Shown here: positions 1-5,964 of the stretch, piece by piece | Layout: each line of letters starts with the position of its first letter | Numbering within the stretch: the first letter of the stretch is position 1 | NCBI GenBank assembly: GCA_035513275.1 | Contig: DATKCJ010000452.1 | Coordinates: 1 to 10,437 of the forward strand | Direction: 5' to 3' | From: DATKCJ01 sp035513275 | GTDB lineage: Bacteria; Verrucomicrobiota; Verrucomicrobiia; Opitutales; Opitutaceae | Length of the DNA stretch: 10,437 nucleotides | Program-made: the position numbers and the translations under genes | Notes under the pieces: generated by a model | What the model was told of the DNA's origin: nothing | The model's database searches: none | The model's input: only the letters and a program-made list of their open reading frames with translations

Positions 1-7
1 TGAACAT
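1..7 (-). CDS. Start of a second queD-like gene (runs off the left edge)
   Basis: Read on the minus strand, positions 7-1 give ATG TTC A, that is Met-Phe and the first base of a third codon. The same seven bases form the start of the complete queD at 660-654 (ATG TTC ACC). The leader just upstream is also the same: 12-62 matches 668-718 at 49 of 51 bases. I infer that another copy of the pterin synthase gene begins here and continues beyond the window. It could be the intact parent of the chimeric copy at 268-660. Only two full codons are visible, so the call rests on the duplicated context and not on protein sequence. Confidence 0.4.
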
Positions 8-62
8 CAACGTGTCGGAAAGAATTCCCCTATCGCACGGCTGTGGTCAAGCGGCAGATGGG
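1..62. repeat. Direct repeat, copy 1: queD leader plus start codon
   Basis: This copy pairs with 654-718. Bases 1-7 are identical to 654-660. After a 4-nt versus 7-nt gap, 12-62 matches 668-718 with two mismatches. In both copies the block ends on the start codon of a minus-strand gene, so it is a duplicated promoter or leader region. A TTGACC hexamer lies on the minus strand at 50-45 (706-701 in copy 2), about 40 nt before the start codon. No convincing -10 follows at the usual spacing. Confidence 0.85.
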
Positions 63-159
63 AGAGTGGGGCGGGCCCCGCCGTGTCCGCCAGGAACAGC
101 CGGCGACCTCCAGGACAGACAGCCCCCGAAGCGCCAACAACCGATCGCCAGCAACCAAG

Positions 160-241
160 GAAACTCCAGACGCCAAACATCGAATTGGGAATTGGCTGCT
201 TTGAGATTCACTGGGGCTTGGATGTTGAGGTTTGGAGCTTC
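160..241. repeat. Imperfect inverted repeat in the spacer below queD
   Basis: The left arm at 160-181 (GAAACTCCAGACGCCAAACA, then TC) is nearly complementary to the right arm at 221-241, whose reverse complement begins GAAGCTCCAAACCTCAACAT. About 39 nt separate the arms. The block is richer in A and T than its surroundings, and it lies in the part of the spacer (about 63-266) that does not match the other spacer copy. One plus-strand frame reads TPNIELGIGCFEIHWGLDVE, which resembles translated intergenic repeats I remember from planctomycetes and verrucomicrobia. I infer a dispersed, non-coding repeat element inserted after the local duplication. Nothing else in the spacer at 63-266 looks like a gene. 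Confidence 0.5.
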
Positions 242-266
242 AGTTCCGCCCTCATTCCCTTCCGCT

Positions 267-377
267 CTCAATCCTTGAACGAAAACACGTCGCCCGGGCC
301 GGCGTGGCGGCGGACGTTGCGACGCAGTGTGGCGAGGCTCTCGCGCACGATCTCCCCCATCGTGGTGCAGTTCTCGA
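267..377. repeat. 111-bp direct repeat, copy 1 (tail of queD)
   Basis: This copy matches 863-973 with four mismatches and no gaps. It starts one base outside the queD stop codon and covers the last 35 codons. All four differences fall in third or silent first positions (GAG/GAA, GGG/GGC, CTG/TTG, CGT/CGG), so the encoded peptide is identical in both proteins. Confidence 0.95.
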
Positions 378-660
378 CGACGAGTGGCTTCCACGCACCC
401 GGTGCCGCGGCGACGAGGGCATCGCGCAGCGGGTCGTCCGCGTTGAAGAGACACGCGTGGTCGAGCGTCCGATCGATCCATTCGCGAATGTAGCGAAGCC
501 CGCCGAAGTCCACGACGAAGCAGTTCTCGTCCGTGTGCTCGCAGGCGAAGGTGAAGCGCAGGCTCCAAGTGTGGCCGTGCACGAGCGCGCAGTGTCCGCC
601 GTGCCTGTGCTGGCGGTGTGCGAACGGGATATCGGCGTAGACTTTCGAGCAGGTGAACAT
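268..660 (-). CDS. queD: 6-carboxy-5,6,7,8-tetrahydropterin synthase-like protein (QueD/PTPS family), with replaced C-terminus
   Basis: This 130-residue cytoplasmic enzyme belongs to the PTPS/QueD fold, which converts dihydroneopterin triphosphate to a carboxy- or pyruvoyl-tetrahydropterin, usually on the way to queuosine and other 7-deazapurines. The zinc ligands are visible as His15 (FAHRQ) and the HGH pair His28/His30. Cys24 sits four residues before HGH, and the Asp67-His68 pair (LDHACL) completes the usual Cys-Asp-His catalytic set. VVDF near residue 50 is also typical. The C-terminal third is odd. From Glu96 on, it is identical to the tail of the upstream kinase-like protein, and the usual last strand with the pterin-holding Glu (KET in E. 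coli QueD) is missing. The ATG at 660 sits behind a duplicated leader and has no clear Shine-Dalgarno site. No other queuosine genes are visible here. The family is certain; whether the protein is active is not. Confidence 0.85.
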   Translation of the reverse strand: MFTCSKVYADIPFAHRQHRHGGHCALVHGHTWSLRFTFACEHTDENCFVVDFGGLRYIREWIDRTLDHACLFNADDPLRDALVAAAPGAWKPLVVENCTTMGEIVRESLATLRRNVRRHAGPGDVFSFKD

Positions 661-718
661 GTGCGTGGTGTCGGAGAGAATTCCCCTATCTCACGGCTGT
701 GGTCAAGCGGCAGATGGG
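654..718. repeat. Direct repeat, copy 2: queD leader plus start codon
   Basis: This is the partner of 1-62. It contains the queD start codon (660-658) and about 58 nt upstream, including the conserved TTGACC on the minus strand at 706-701. The spacer from 719 to 862 does not align well with the spacer at 63-266, apart from short shared words such as CCGTGTCCG. I see no gene in it. Confidence 0.85.
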
Positions 719-862
719 CTCACGGGGGCCCGATTCTCTTCTGTGGTGGGGCGGCTTGTCCCCAAGACGCCCAAGCGCTCGCATGCGCTCAAGGCGCGTT
801 AGGGACAACGCGCCCCACCTCGGAGGAGCTTCGGTCACCTGCCGTGTCCGACGCATGCCACC

Positions 863-973
863 CTCAATCCTTGAACGAAAACACGTCGCCCGGGCCGGCG
901 TGGCGGCGGACGTTGCGCCGCAATGTGGCGAGGCTCTCGCGCACGATCTCGCCCATCGTGGTGCAGTTTTCGA
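863..973. repeat. 111-bp direct repeat, copy 2 (tail of kinase-like gene)
   Basis: This is the partner of 267-377 at a constant offset of 596 bp. It encodes the last 35 residues of the kinase-like protein. Similarity stops just before the shared Glu-Asn-Cys: this protein has PAF there and QueD has LVV. The recombination joint therefore lies within a few bases of position 973 (377 in the other copy). Confidence 0.95.
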
Positions 974-1949
974 ACGCGGGATTCTCGTAGTGCGCGGCGA
1001 GGCCCGCGCGCAGCTCGACTACGTTTGCCTCAGGCGAAATCTCGTCGGCGGACATCACATCGAGCAGCGTGCCGAGGCGTGCACGCGCGACCTCGACGCG
1101 CCCGAGAATCAGCGACTGCTCCTCGCGCTGGTATTGGAGCATCGTGGTCGGGTTGAGGTTGCGGACGCAGTAGAGGGACATCTCGCGGTTTTCCGGGAAA
1201 TACTGTGGCAGGTAGAAATTTTTCCGGCCGCTGTAGGACTGCTGGTCGAAATCCATCGCGCGCATCCGGATCTGCACGTCGTCGAAATCCTGCACGACGA
1301 TCGCGACGAAGTTGTAGGAGCGCATGTCGCCTAGCAGCCGCACGAAGCACCGCTCGTTGAACTTCACCATCTCCTTGGCGACGCGAGCAGGCCGCAGGCT
1401 GCCGTGCGTGAGCCAGGACTCGGCAAACGTGTCGCCTGGGATGCCCATCACGTGCTCTTCGACGAGCGTGTCTTTGCACGTGAAGAAGTGCATGCGATTC
1501 GGCGAGAGCAAGTGCTCAAGCTCGAGCCCGTAGATGCGCGAAGCGTCGGCCTTCTTGATGTAGAAATATTCGTGGTTGTCGTTGAAGGCATTCACGATCC
1601 GGACGCGAAACGGAAGCGAGTTGCCGAACGTGCAGTAGTCGATCCGGTCGACGTAGATATGCTTCATCAACGAGAGATCGCCCTCGACGCGCAGGCCCGC
1701 GTAGATGTGTGCAAGGCCCTCGTTGAGCCGCTGCATCTCAGTGCGGTCGTAAACGACGGTTTCCCAAAGCGTCGGCTCGCCCGTGGCGTCAGCGAGAGGG
1801 ATCGACTCGCGAAAGCGTTGCAGGTCGCTGTAGAGCACGGGCAGCTCGATGTCGCGGTTGTAGGCAGCGAGGTAGGCGCGCAGCGGCTCGCCGATCGGGT
1901 AGCTCGGTTTGCGCTTGGTGACTGTCGGGGGCTGCTGGCGCGCGGCCAT
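864..1949 (-). CDS. Conserved hypothetical protein with kinase-like (APH/HipA-type) motif order
   Basis: I do not recognise a named family for this 361-residue soluble protein. The order of its motifs fits a divergent protein-kinase/aminoglycoside-phosphotransferase fold. FYIKKAD (129-135) could be the ATP-binding Lys strand, and LELEHLL (142-148) the helix with the partner Glu. LVEEHVMG (162-169) could be the hinge. LLGDMRSYNF (205-214) has the spacing of HGDxxxxN (Asp208, Asn213), and AMDFD (231-235) resembles the Mg-binding DFD, 20 residues later. There is no signal peptide or membrane span. The last 35 residues equal the tail of the neighbouring QueD. I chose the ATG at 1949; a TTG at 1985 would add 12 residues. 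It is probably transcribed with queD 203 bp downstream. The kinase reading is inference; the gene itself is well supported by its length and residue pattern. Confidence 0.8.
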   Translation of the reverse strand: MAARQQPPTVTKRKPSYPIGEPLRAYLAAYNRDIELPVLYSDLQRFRESIPLADATGEPTLWETVVYDRTEMQRLNEGLAHIYAGLRVEGDLSLMKHIYVDRIDYCTFGNSLPFRVRIVNAFNDNHEYFYIKKADASRIYGLELEHLLSPNRMHFFTCKDTLVEEHVMGIPGDTFAESWLTHGSLRPARVAKEMVKFNERCFVRLLGDMRSYNFVAIVVQDFDDVQIRMRAMDFDQQSYSGRKNFYLPQYFPENREMSLYCVRNLNPTTMLQYQREEQSLILGRVEVARARLGTLLDVMSADEISPEANVVELRAGLAAHYENPAFENCTTMGEIVRESLATLRRNVRRHAGPGDVFSFKD

Positions 1950-1998
1950 GGGCCCGAAGATGGCAGCGGCGCACGTCGCGGGCAATGCCGGGGATAAG

Positions 1999-2086
1999 GG
2001 GGACGTCCCCTAAAGGGCGCGCGTCTCGCCGAGAGGCGCGAAGTAGCGCGGGTCTCCGACCCGCGTCAGCAGGTCAGAGACCTGCT
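1999..2086. repeat. Cluster of palindromes (REP-like) between divergent genes
   Basis: Four inverted repeats follow each other in under 90 bp. They are a perfect 12-bp palindrome GGGGACGTCCCC (1999-2010), a 10-bp stem with one mismatch (2018-2027 with 2031-2040, loop GCC), a 7-bp stem CGCGGGT/ACCCGCG (2047-2053 with 2059-2065), and an 8-bp stem AGCAGGTC/GACCTGCT (2068-2075 with 2079-2086, loop AGA). No T-run follows any of them. The cluster lies between the 5' ends of two divergent genes, so it is unlikely to be a terminator. It looks like a composite repetitive extragenic palindrome. Confidence 0.7.
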
Positions 2087-2106
2087 CTACTGGACGGACC
2101 CGTCGG

Positions 2107-3054
2107 TTGACACCGCACGTGCGCTGGCGGAACCTGCGCGGCTTGTCTCCCACACTCGAAGCACAGCGGGCCCGCTCCGGCGTCATCGCGACGACTTCGG
2201 CGTTCGTGCTTTGGGGTTTGTTCCCGATCTTCTGGAAGCAGCTCACCGGGGTAAATGCACTCGAGCTGATCGCGCACCGGATCACATGGTCTCTGGTCTT
2301 TCTGATTCCGATCGTGATCGCGCGCGGCACGTGGGGGGATTCCGTGCGCGCGCTGCGGAATCCGGCTGCCGTCCGGGTGCACCTGCTCAGCGGCGCGCTG
2401 CTCACGATGAATTGGTTGGTGTTCGTCTGGGCGGTGAATGAGGGCCGGATCGTCGAGACGGCGCTCGGTTACTTTCTGACGCCTCTGGTCAACGTCGCCT
2501 TCGGCATGATCTTTTTGCGGGAGCGGCTGCGGATCGCACAGGGTGTCGCGCTCGCGATCGCCACGGCCGGGGTGGTGTTGCTCATCGTGCGCCTGGGCCA
2601 GTTCCCATGGGTGGCGCTCGCGCTCGCTGCGACGTTCGGCAGCTATGGCCTGTTGCGGAAGAAATCCACGCTCGGCTCGCTCTCCGGCCTCATGCTTGAG
2701 ACGACGCTCATGCTGCCGCTCGCGCTGGGTTTCCTCGCATGGCGACACTTTACCGGAGTCGGTGCCCTTGGAGAGATCGGTGCCGTGCAGACCGCCCTCG
2801 TGGTCAGCTCCGGCGTCGTGACCGCTGTGCCGCTGCTGCTTTTCGCGCAAGGGGCGAGGCTGATCCAGCTCTCGACGGTCGGCCTCCTGCAATACATCGC
2901 ACCGAGCGTGCAGTTTGCGATCGGGGTGCTCATTTACGCCGAGCCGATGCCGCCGGAGCGGCTATGGGCGTTCGGGCTTATTTGGACGGCACTTGCGATC
3001 TACTCGGCCGACAGCGTGTGGGCGTCCCGAAGCGCAGGACAGAATATGCGCTGA
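2107..3054 (+). CDS. rarD: RarD-like EamA-family transporter
   Basis: This inner-membrane protein of about 315 residues with ten predicted spans belongs to the drug/metabolite transporter superfamily, RarD branch. Its substrate is unknown; E. coli RarD is linked to chloramphenicol sensitivity. Segments typical of RarD are AFVLWGLFPIFWKQL near the N-terminus, MNWLVFVWAVNEGRIVETAL, GYFLTPLVNVAFGMIFLRE, GVVTAVPLLLFAQGARLI and LSTVGLLQYIAPSVQFAIGV. The two EamA halves are both complete. The start is uncertain. TTG at 2107 is the longest option, with GTG at 2119 and TTG at 2143 in frame, and no clear ribosome-binding site separates them. The first membrane span begins about 25 codons after 2107, so a shorter form would lose nothing essential. 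It is divergent from the kinase-like gene and followed by a hairpin at 3065. Confidence 0.9.
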   Translation: MTPHVRWRNLRGLSPTLEAQRARSGVIATTSAFVLWGLFPIFWKQLTGVNALELIAHRITWSLVFLIPIVIARGTWGDSVRALRNPAAVRVHLLSGALLTMNWLVFVWAVNEGRIVETALGYFLTPLVNVAFGMIFLRERLRIAQGVALAIATAGVVLLIVRLGQFPWVALALAATFGSYGLLRKKSTLGSLSGLMLETTLMLPLALGFLAWRHFTGVGALGEIGAVQTALVVSSGVVTAVPLLLFAQGARLIQLSTVGLLQYIAPSVQFAIGVLIYAEPMPPERLWAFGLIWTALAIYSADSVWASRSAGQNMR

Positions 3055-3064
3055 AAAAAGCAGC

Positions 3065-3089
3065 GGCGCCCTTGCACCGAAAGGGCGCC
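3065..3089. terminator. Strong hairpin after rarD
   Basis: A perfect 9-bp stem, GGCGCCCTT (3065-3073) with AAGGGCGCC (3081-3089), closes a 7-nt loop starting 11 nt after the rarD stop. On the plus strand no T-run follows, so it would be a poor intrinsic terminator for rarD. On the minus strand it is followed within 5 nt by six Ts, but no minus-strand gene reads into it from the right. The rest of the gap up to 3302 holds a GC-rich near-palindrome around 3207-3230 and no gene. Confidence 0.5.
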
Positions 3090-3302
3090 AGGCGGTAAGA
3101 TTTCGGCACCGTTCCCCGAACGGGGGCGGCTGGGCATGATCGCCACAACACAACTATCAAGATCTGCGTTTGCCGGATGTGGCAGAGCGGATCGAGGAGG
3201 GCGCCGGGCATCCGCCCGGGCGAAGGAAGTGTAGGGCGCGCCGGTTGCGTCCTCCATGGAGTTTTCCAGAAGCAATCCAAAACGTAACCAACCGATTCTC
3301 CC

Positions 3303-5396
3303 ATGAAGGACTATACCCCCGCTGAGATCCGGAACTTCGCGCTCGTGGGCCACGCGGCCGCGGGCAAGACGATGCTCGCAGAGGCGATGCTGCTTTGCAG
3401 CGGAGCCATCAACAAACCCGGCTCGATCGCCGACGGCACGACTGTCTCCGACTATCATCCGAGCGAGAAGGAGCACCAGATGTCGCTCCACGTAACAATG
3501 CTTCACACCGAGTGGCTCGGCCGGAAGTTCAACATCATCGATGCGCCGGGCTATGCCGACTTCGCGGCCGAGGGTCTTGGCGCGCTGCGAGTCGGCGATT
3601 TCGCGATGGCAGTTGTTCACGCGGTGCATGGCATTCAGATCGGCACTGATCAGGCATGGGAATTCTCAGGGCGCTATGGCCTGCCGCGCATGATTTGCAT
3701 CAACGCCGTCGACAAGGAGAACTCGAAGTTCGAAACCGTCCTCGAGGACGCGCGCGGGCACTTCGGACCGAAGGTCTTCCCGATGAGCGTGCCGGTGAAC
3801 GAAGGGCCGGGCTTCAACCGCGTGCTCGACGTCATGCGCAGCGAGATCATCACCTACGCAACCGACGGCAGCGGGAAGTTCACCGAGGAGCCCGCGAGCG
3901 GCGAGTGGCTCGAACGCGTGAGCAAGCTTCACAAGGAGATGACCGAGCTCATCGCGGAGTCGGACAACGCGCTGCTCGAGAAATTCTTCGAGGAAGGCGG
4001 CACTCTCACCGAGGAGGAGATGCGCGCCGGCGTGCACGCTGCGGTGCAGAGCCAGCAATTGATTCCCGTATTCGCCACGTCCGCCACGGGCAACATCGGC
4101 GTCGCGCGCATGATGGACTTCATCGCGAAATATGGCTCCTCGCCCATCGACCGCGCAAATGTTGCAGCGCACGATGCCGACGGCAACGACATCGAGGTCT
4201 CGCTCGAGGGCAAGTCGCCCGTCGTCTACGTCTTCAAGATTCTCAACGAACCGCACGCCGGCGAGCTGACGTTTTTCCGCGTCTACTCGGGCGAGCTCAA
4301 GGGCAACATGGAGATCTACAACGCCTCGCGAAAGGCCAGCGAGCGTTTCGGCCAGCTCCAGATTGCCTGCGGCAAGACACGCACAAACGTCACGCGACTC
4401 GGGCCGGGAGACATCGGCTGCGTCCTGAAGCTGCGCGACACACACACGGGCAACACGCTCACCGGCGACAATCGCGCCATCGAACTCCCGCGCGTGCAGT
4501 TCCCGGTGCCGATCGTCCACGCCGCGCTCTTGATGAAGACACGCGGCGAGGAGGACAAGGTCGCCGTCGGGCTCAACACTCTTCACGAGGAGGACCCGAC
4601 GTTCTCACACCGCTTCGATCCGGAGATCAAGCAGACCGTCCTCTCCGGCCAGGGCGAGATGCACCTGCAGGTGATCGCCGAGCGGCTGCAGCGGCGGTTC
4701 AACGTCACCGTCGAGCTTGCCGAGCGGCGCGTGCCGTATCGCGAGACGATCCGCGCGAAGGGCGAATCAAAATACCGCCACCGCAAGCAGAGTGGCGGCT
4801 CGGGCCAGTTCGCCGAAGTGTGGATGCGCATCGAGCCGAAGCCACGCGACAGCGGCATCGAGTTCACGCACTCGCTCGTCGGGCAGAACGTCGACCGCGT
4901 CTTCGTTCCTTCCGTCGAGAAGGGCGTGCGACACGCATGCGAAGAGGGCATCATCGCGCGCTACCGAGTGACCGATGTGAAGGTCGAATTCTACGACGGC
5001 AAGATGCATGCGGTGGACTCGAACGACGTCTCGTTCCAAGTTGCCGGCTACTGGGCGTTCAAGGAGGCGTTCAACTCCGCGAAGCCCTCACTCCTCGAGC
5101 CCGTTTACAACGTGGACATCAAGGTGCCCGACGCGCACATCGGCGCCGTGATGGGCGACATCTCGGGCCGCCGCGGCCGCATCCTCGGCGTGGACTCTGA
5201 GAACACGTTCCAAGTCGTGCACGCCACGATTCCGCAGAAGGAGATGCACAAATATTCGACGGTCCTTCGCGCACTCACCGCCGGCCGCGCATCGCACACG
5301 GAGTCGTTCGGCTTCTACCAGCCGCTTCCCGCAGAGCTCGAGAAATCTGTGATGGACGAGCGCAAAGCGCAGCTCGAGGAGCTGCAACATGCGTAG
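3303..5396 (+). CDS. Elongation factor G-like GTPase (EF-G paralogue)
   Basis: This 697-residue protein is full length for EF-G and has all five domains. The P-loop GHAAAGKT is at 16-23, G3 DAPGYADF at 80-87, G4 NAVD at 134-137 and G5 SAT at 260-262. Domain II follows at about 305-400 and domain III at about 405-475 (SGQGEMHLQV). Domain IV carries HRKQSGGSGQFAEV at 493-506 and DSNDVSFQVAGYWAFKEA at 572-589. Domain V runs from LLEPVYNVDIKVPDAHIG on. Canonical EF-G moves tRNA and mRNA on the ribosome. Here the catalytic His of DTPGH is Tyr84, the Lys of NKxD is Ala135, and switch I lacks the usual RGITI. Such changes are typical of the second EF-G-like proteins (EF-G-2 type) found beside a normal fusA. 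I infer a special role, perhaps recycling, stress or assembly. It stands alone, without rpsL, rpsG or tuf. The ATG at 3303 has no obvious Shine-Dalgarno site. Confidence 0.92.
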   Translation: MKDYTPAEIRNFALVGHAAAGKTMLAEAMLLCSGAINKPGSIADGTTVSDYHPSEKEHQMSLHVTMLHTEWLGRKFNIIDAPGYADFAAEGLGALRVGDFAMAVVHAVHGIQIGTDQAWEFSGRYGLPRMICINAVDKENSKFETVLEDARGHFGPKVFPMSVPVNEGPGFNRVLDVMRSEIITYATDGSGKFTEEPASGEWLERVSKLHKEMTELIAESDNALLEKFFEEGGTLTEEEMRAGVHAAVQSQQLIPVFATSATGNIGVARMMDFIAKYGSSPIDRANVAAHDADGNDIEVSLEGKSPVVYVFKILNEPHAGELTFFRVYSGELKGNMEIYNASRKASERFGQLQIACGKTRTNVTRLGPGDIGCVLKLRDTHTGNTLTGDNRAIELPRVQFPVPIVHAALLMKTRGEEDKVAVGLNTLHEEDPTFSHRFDPEIKQTVLSGQGEMHLQVIAERLQRRFNVTVELAERRVPYRETIRAKGESKYRHRKQSGGSGQFAEVWMRIEPKPRDSGIEFTHSLVGQNVDRVFVPSVEKGVRHACEEGIIARYRVTDVKVEFYDGKMHAVDSNDVSFQVAGYWAFKEAFNSAKPSLLEPVYNVDIKVPDAHIGAVMGDISGRRGRILGVDSENTFQVVHATIPQKEMHKYSTVLRALTAGRASHTESFGFYQPLPAELEKSVMDERKAQLEELQHA

Positions 5397-5415
5397 CAAA
5401 GATCCGGAGGTAGGA

Positions 5416-5429
5416 GCCCGCTTGCGGGC
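5416..5429. repeat. Short palindrome after the EF-G-like gene
   Basis: GCCCGC (5416-5421), TT and GCGGGC (5424-5429) form a near-perfect palindrome inside GTAGGAGCCCGCTTGCGGGC. The context resembles the GTAGGAGC..GCTTGC..GCGA type of dispersed repeat seen in many GC-rich genomes. It lies 19 nt after the stop codon without a T-run, so a REP-like repeat is more likely than a terminator. Confidence 0.45.
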
Positions 5430-5462
5430 GATGGATTGAGGTTCTTGAATGCGAGAAAAGAA

Positions 5463-5492
5463 AAGCCCCCGGCGGTTCGAGTCCGGGGGCTT
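5463..5492 (-). terminator. Intrinsic terminator of array unit 1
   Basis: On the minus strand a 10-bp stem (5492-5483 with 5472-5463, core CCCCCGG/CCGGGGG) is followed by TTTTCTTTTC, a good rho-independent terminator about 25 nt after the stop codon of small ORF 1. The loop reads GGTTCGAGTCC on the plus strand together with part of the stem. A-rich sequence before it and a short TT after it on the plus strand give it weak ability to end EF-G transcription as well. Confidence 0.9.
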
Positions 5493-5517
5493 GCAGTTCA
5501 AACTGGTTGCCGGGAGG

Positions 5518-5598
5518 TCAGGCGTTCTCGGTTTCGAGAACGACCATCCAAACGTGTGCCCCGATAACGAGGGCGGCGTATACGAATAAAGTGATCAT
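5518..5598 (-). CDS. Small hydrophobic peptide, array copy 1 (26 aa)
   Basis: The 26 codons from ATG at 5598 to TGA encode MITLFVYAALVIGAHVW, then MVVLETENA. One hydrophobic segment, long enough to span a membrane, covers residues 2-21. It ends in an acidic tail with two Glu and has no basic residue at all. A buried His (GAHVW) is shared by all three copies. Compared with copy 3, seven codons differ. Two changes are silent and five swap one small or hydrophobic residue for another, which suggests selection on a hydrophobic peptide. The ATG is the only start codon common to all copies. The frame is also open upstream, back into the preceding terminator, but with no shared start there. I recognise no family. 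It is too small for routine gene calling. Confidence 0.65.
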   Translation of the reverse strand: MITLFVYAALVIGAHVWMVVLETENA

Positions 5599-5633
5599 GC
5601 ATTGAAAACCCGGATTGGCGCGAAAAGTTGCAG
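5599..5633 (-). promoter_or_regulatory. Conserved leader of array unit 1
   Basis: These 35 nt directly before the ATG align without gaps to 5821-5855 and 6046-6080. Two boxes are invariant in all three (minus strand): CCGGGTTTTCA just before the start and TGCAACTTT 10 nt further up. There is no Shine-Dalgarno sequence. An ATAC-containing word about 45-49 nt upstream of the ATG (GATAC, complement of 5643-5647) recurs in each unit and could be a weak -10. It is probably a 5' untranslated region with a regulatory or structural role. Confidence 0.6.
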
Positions 5634-5689
5634 ATTCATTTTGTATCCGGTTTCCGGGCCCGCGAAGGGCCGCGACAGCCAAAAGAAAA

Positions 5690-5711
5690 CCCCCGGCATT
5701 TCGGCCGGGGG
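5690..5711 (-). terminator. Intrinsic terminator of array unit 2
   Basis: A perfect 8-bp stem CCCCCGGC/GCCGGGGG (5690-5697 with 5704-5711) with a 6-nt loop is followed on the minus strand by TTTTCTTTT (5689-5681). It sits 29 nt after the stop codon of small ORF 2, so units 1 and 2 should be separate transcripts. Confidence 0.9.
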
Positions 5712-5739
5712 CTCGCAACTCAAACTGGAGGTCAGGAAG

Positions 5740-5820
5740 TCAGGCGTGCTCGTGTTCGAGCGCTGCGATCCAGACGTGTGCCCCGAGGACGAGGGCGGCG
5801 TAAACAATCAAAGTGATCAT
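5740..5820 (-). CDS. Small hydrophobic peptide, array copy 2 (26 aa)
   Basis: Same length and layout as the other two copies: MITLIVYAALVLGAHVW followed by IAALEHEHA. It is the most divergent copy, with Leu for Ile at residue 12 and His residues replacing Thr and Asn in the acidic tail. The codons for YAAL and GAH are identical to those of copies 1 and 3 even at silent positions, which implies recent duplication or constraint on the RNA. It has its own leader (5821-5855) and terminator (5690-5711). No family is recognised. Confidence 0.65.
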   Translation of the reverse strand: MITLIVYAALVLGAHVWIAALEHEHA

Positions 5821-5855
5821 GAAGTGAAAACCCGGATCGCTCCGGAAAGTTGCAC
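5821..5855 (-). promoter_or_regulatory. Conserved leader of array unit 2
   Basis: This is the second copy of the 35-nt leader, ending on the ATG of small ORF 2. Both invariant boxes (CCGGGTTTTCA and TGCAACTTT on the minus strand) are present at the same spacing. The stretch between them and the two bases next to the ATG vary, so the boxes look selected, not merely inherited. An AATAC word lies at 5871-5867. Confidence 0.6.
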
Positions 5856-5912
5856 ATCTTGTTCGCGTATTTGATTTCCGGTTGCATGGGGCGTTTAGGG
5901 AAGAAAAGAAAA

Positions 5913-5939
5913 AGCCCCCGGCGTTTTGCACCGGGGGCT
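5913..5939 (-). terminator. Intrinsic terminator of array unit 3
   Basis: A 9-bp stem AGCCCCCGG/CCGGGGGCT (5913-5921 with 5931-5939) with a 9-nt loop is followed on the minus strand by TTTTCTTTTCTT (5912-5901). It is 26 nt after the stop of small ORF 3. It is also the first terminator met by transcripts coming from the uracil-DNA glycosylase gene. Confidence 0.9.
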
Positions 5940-5964
5940 CGCGAGTGATTTGACTGCCGCCTGG

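Noticed and set aside
661..862. A preQ1 riboswitch before queD
   Set aside because: Neither the small H-type pseudoknot with its A-rich tail nor any other preQ1-like motif is visible. The conserved leader at 654-718 is explained by the duplication.
47..990. Several open frames on both strands around and across queD
   Set aside because: They overlap the QueD frame, are rich in Arg and Pro as expected for shadow frames in GC-rich DNA, and show no domain. Parts of them only translate the two direct repeats.
5471..5484. GGTTCGAGTCC looks like the T-arm of a tRNA
   Set aside because: It is the loop and inner stem of a terminator hairpin. No acceptor, D or anticodon arm is present upstream, and the other two terminators have unrelated loops.
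5518..5931. Longer versions of small ORFs 1 and 2 starting inside the preceding terminators
   Set aside because: The frames are open, but the starts would lie in terminator stems and are not shared between copies. Only the ATG after the leader is common to all three.
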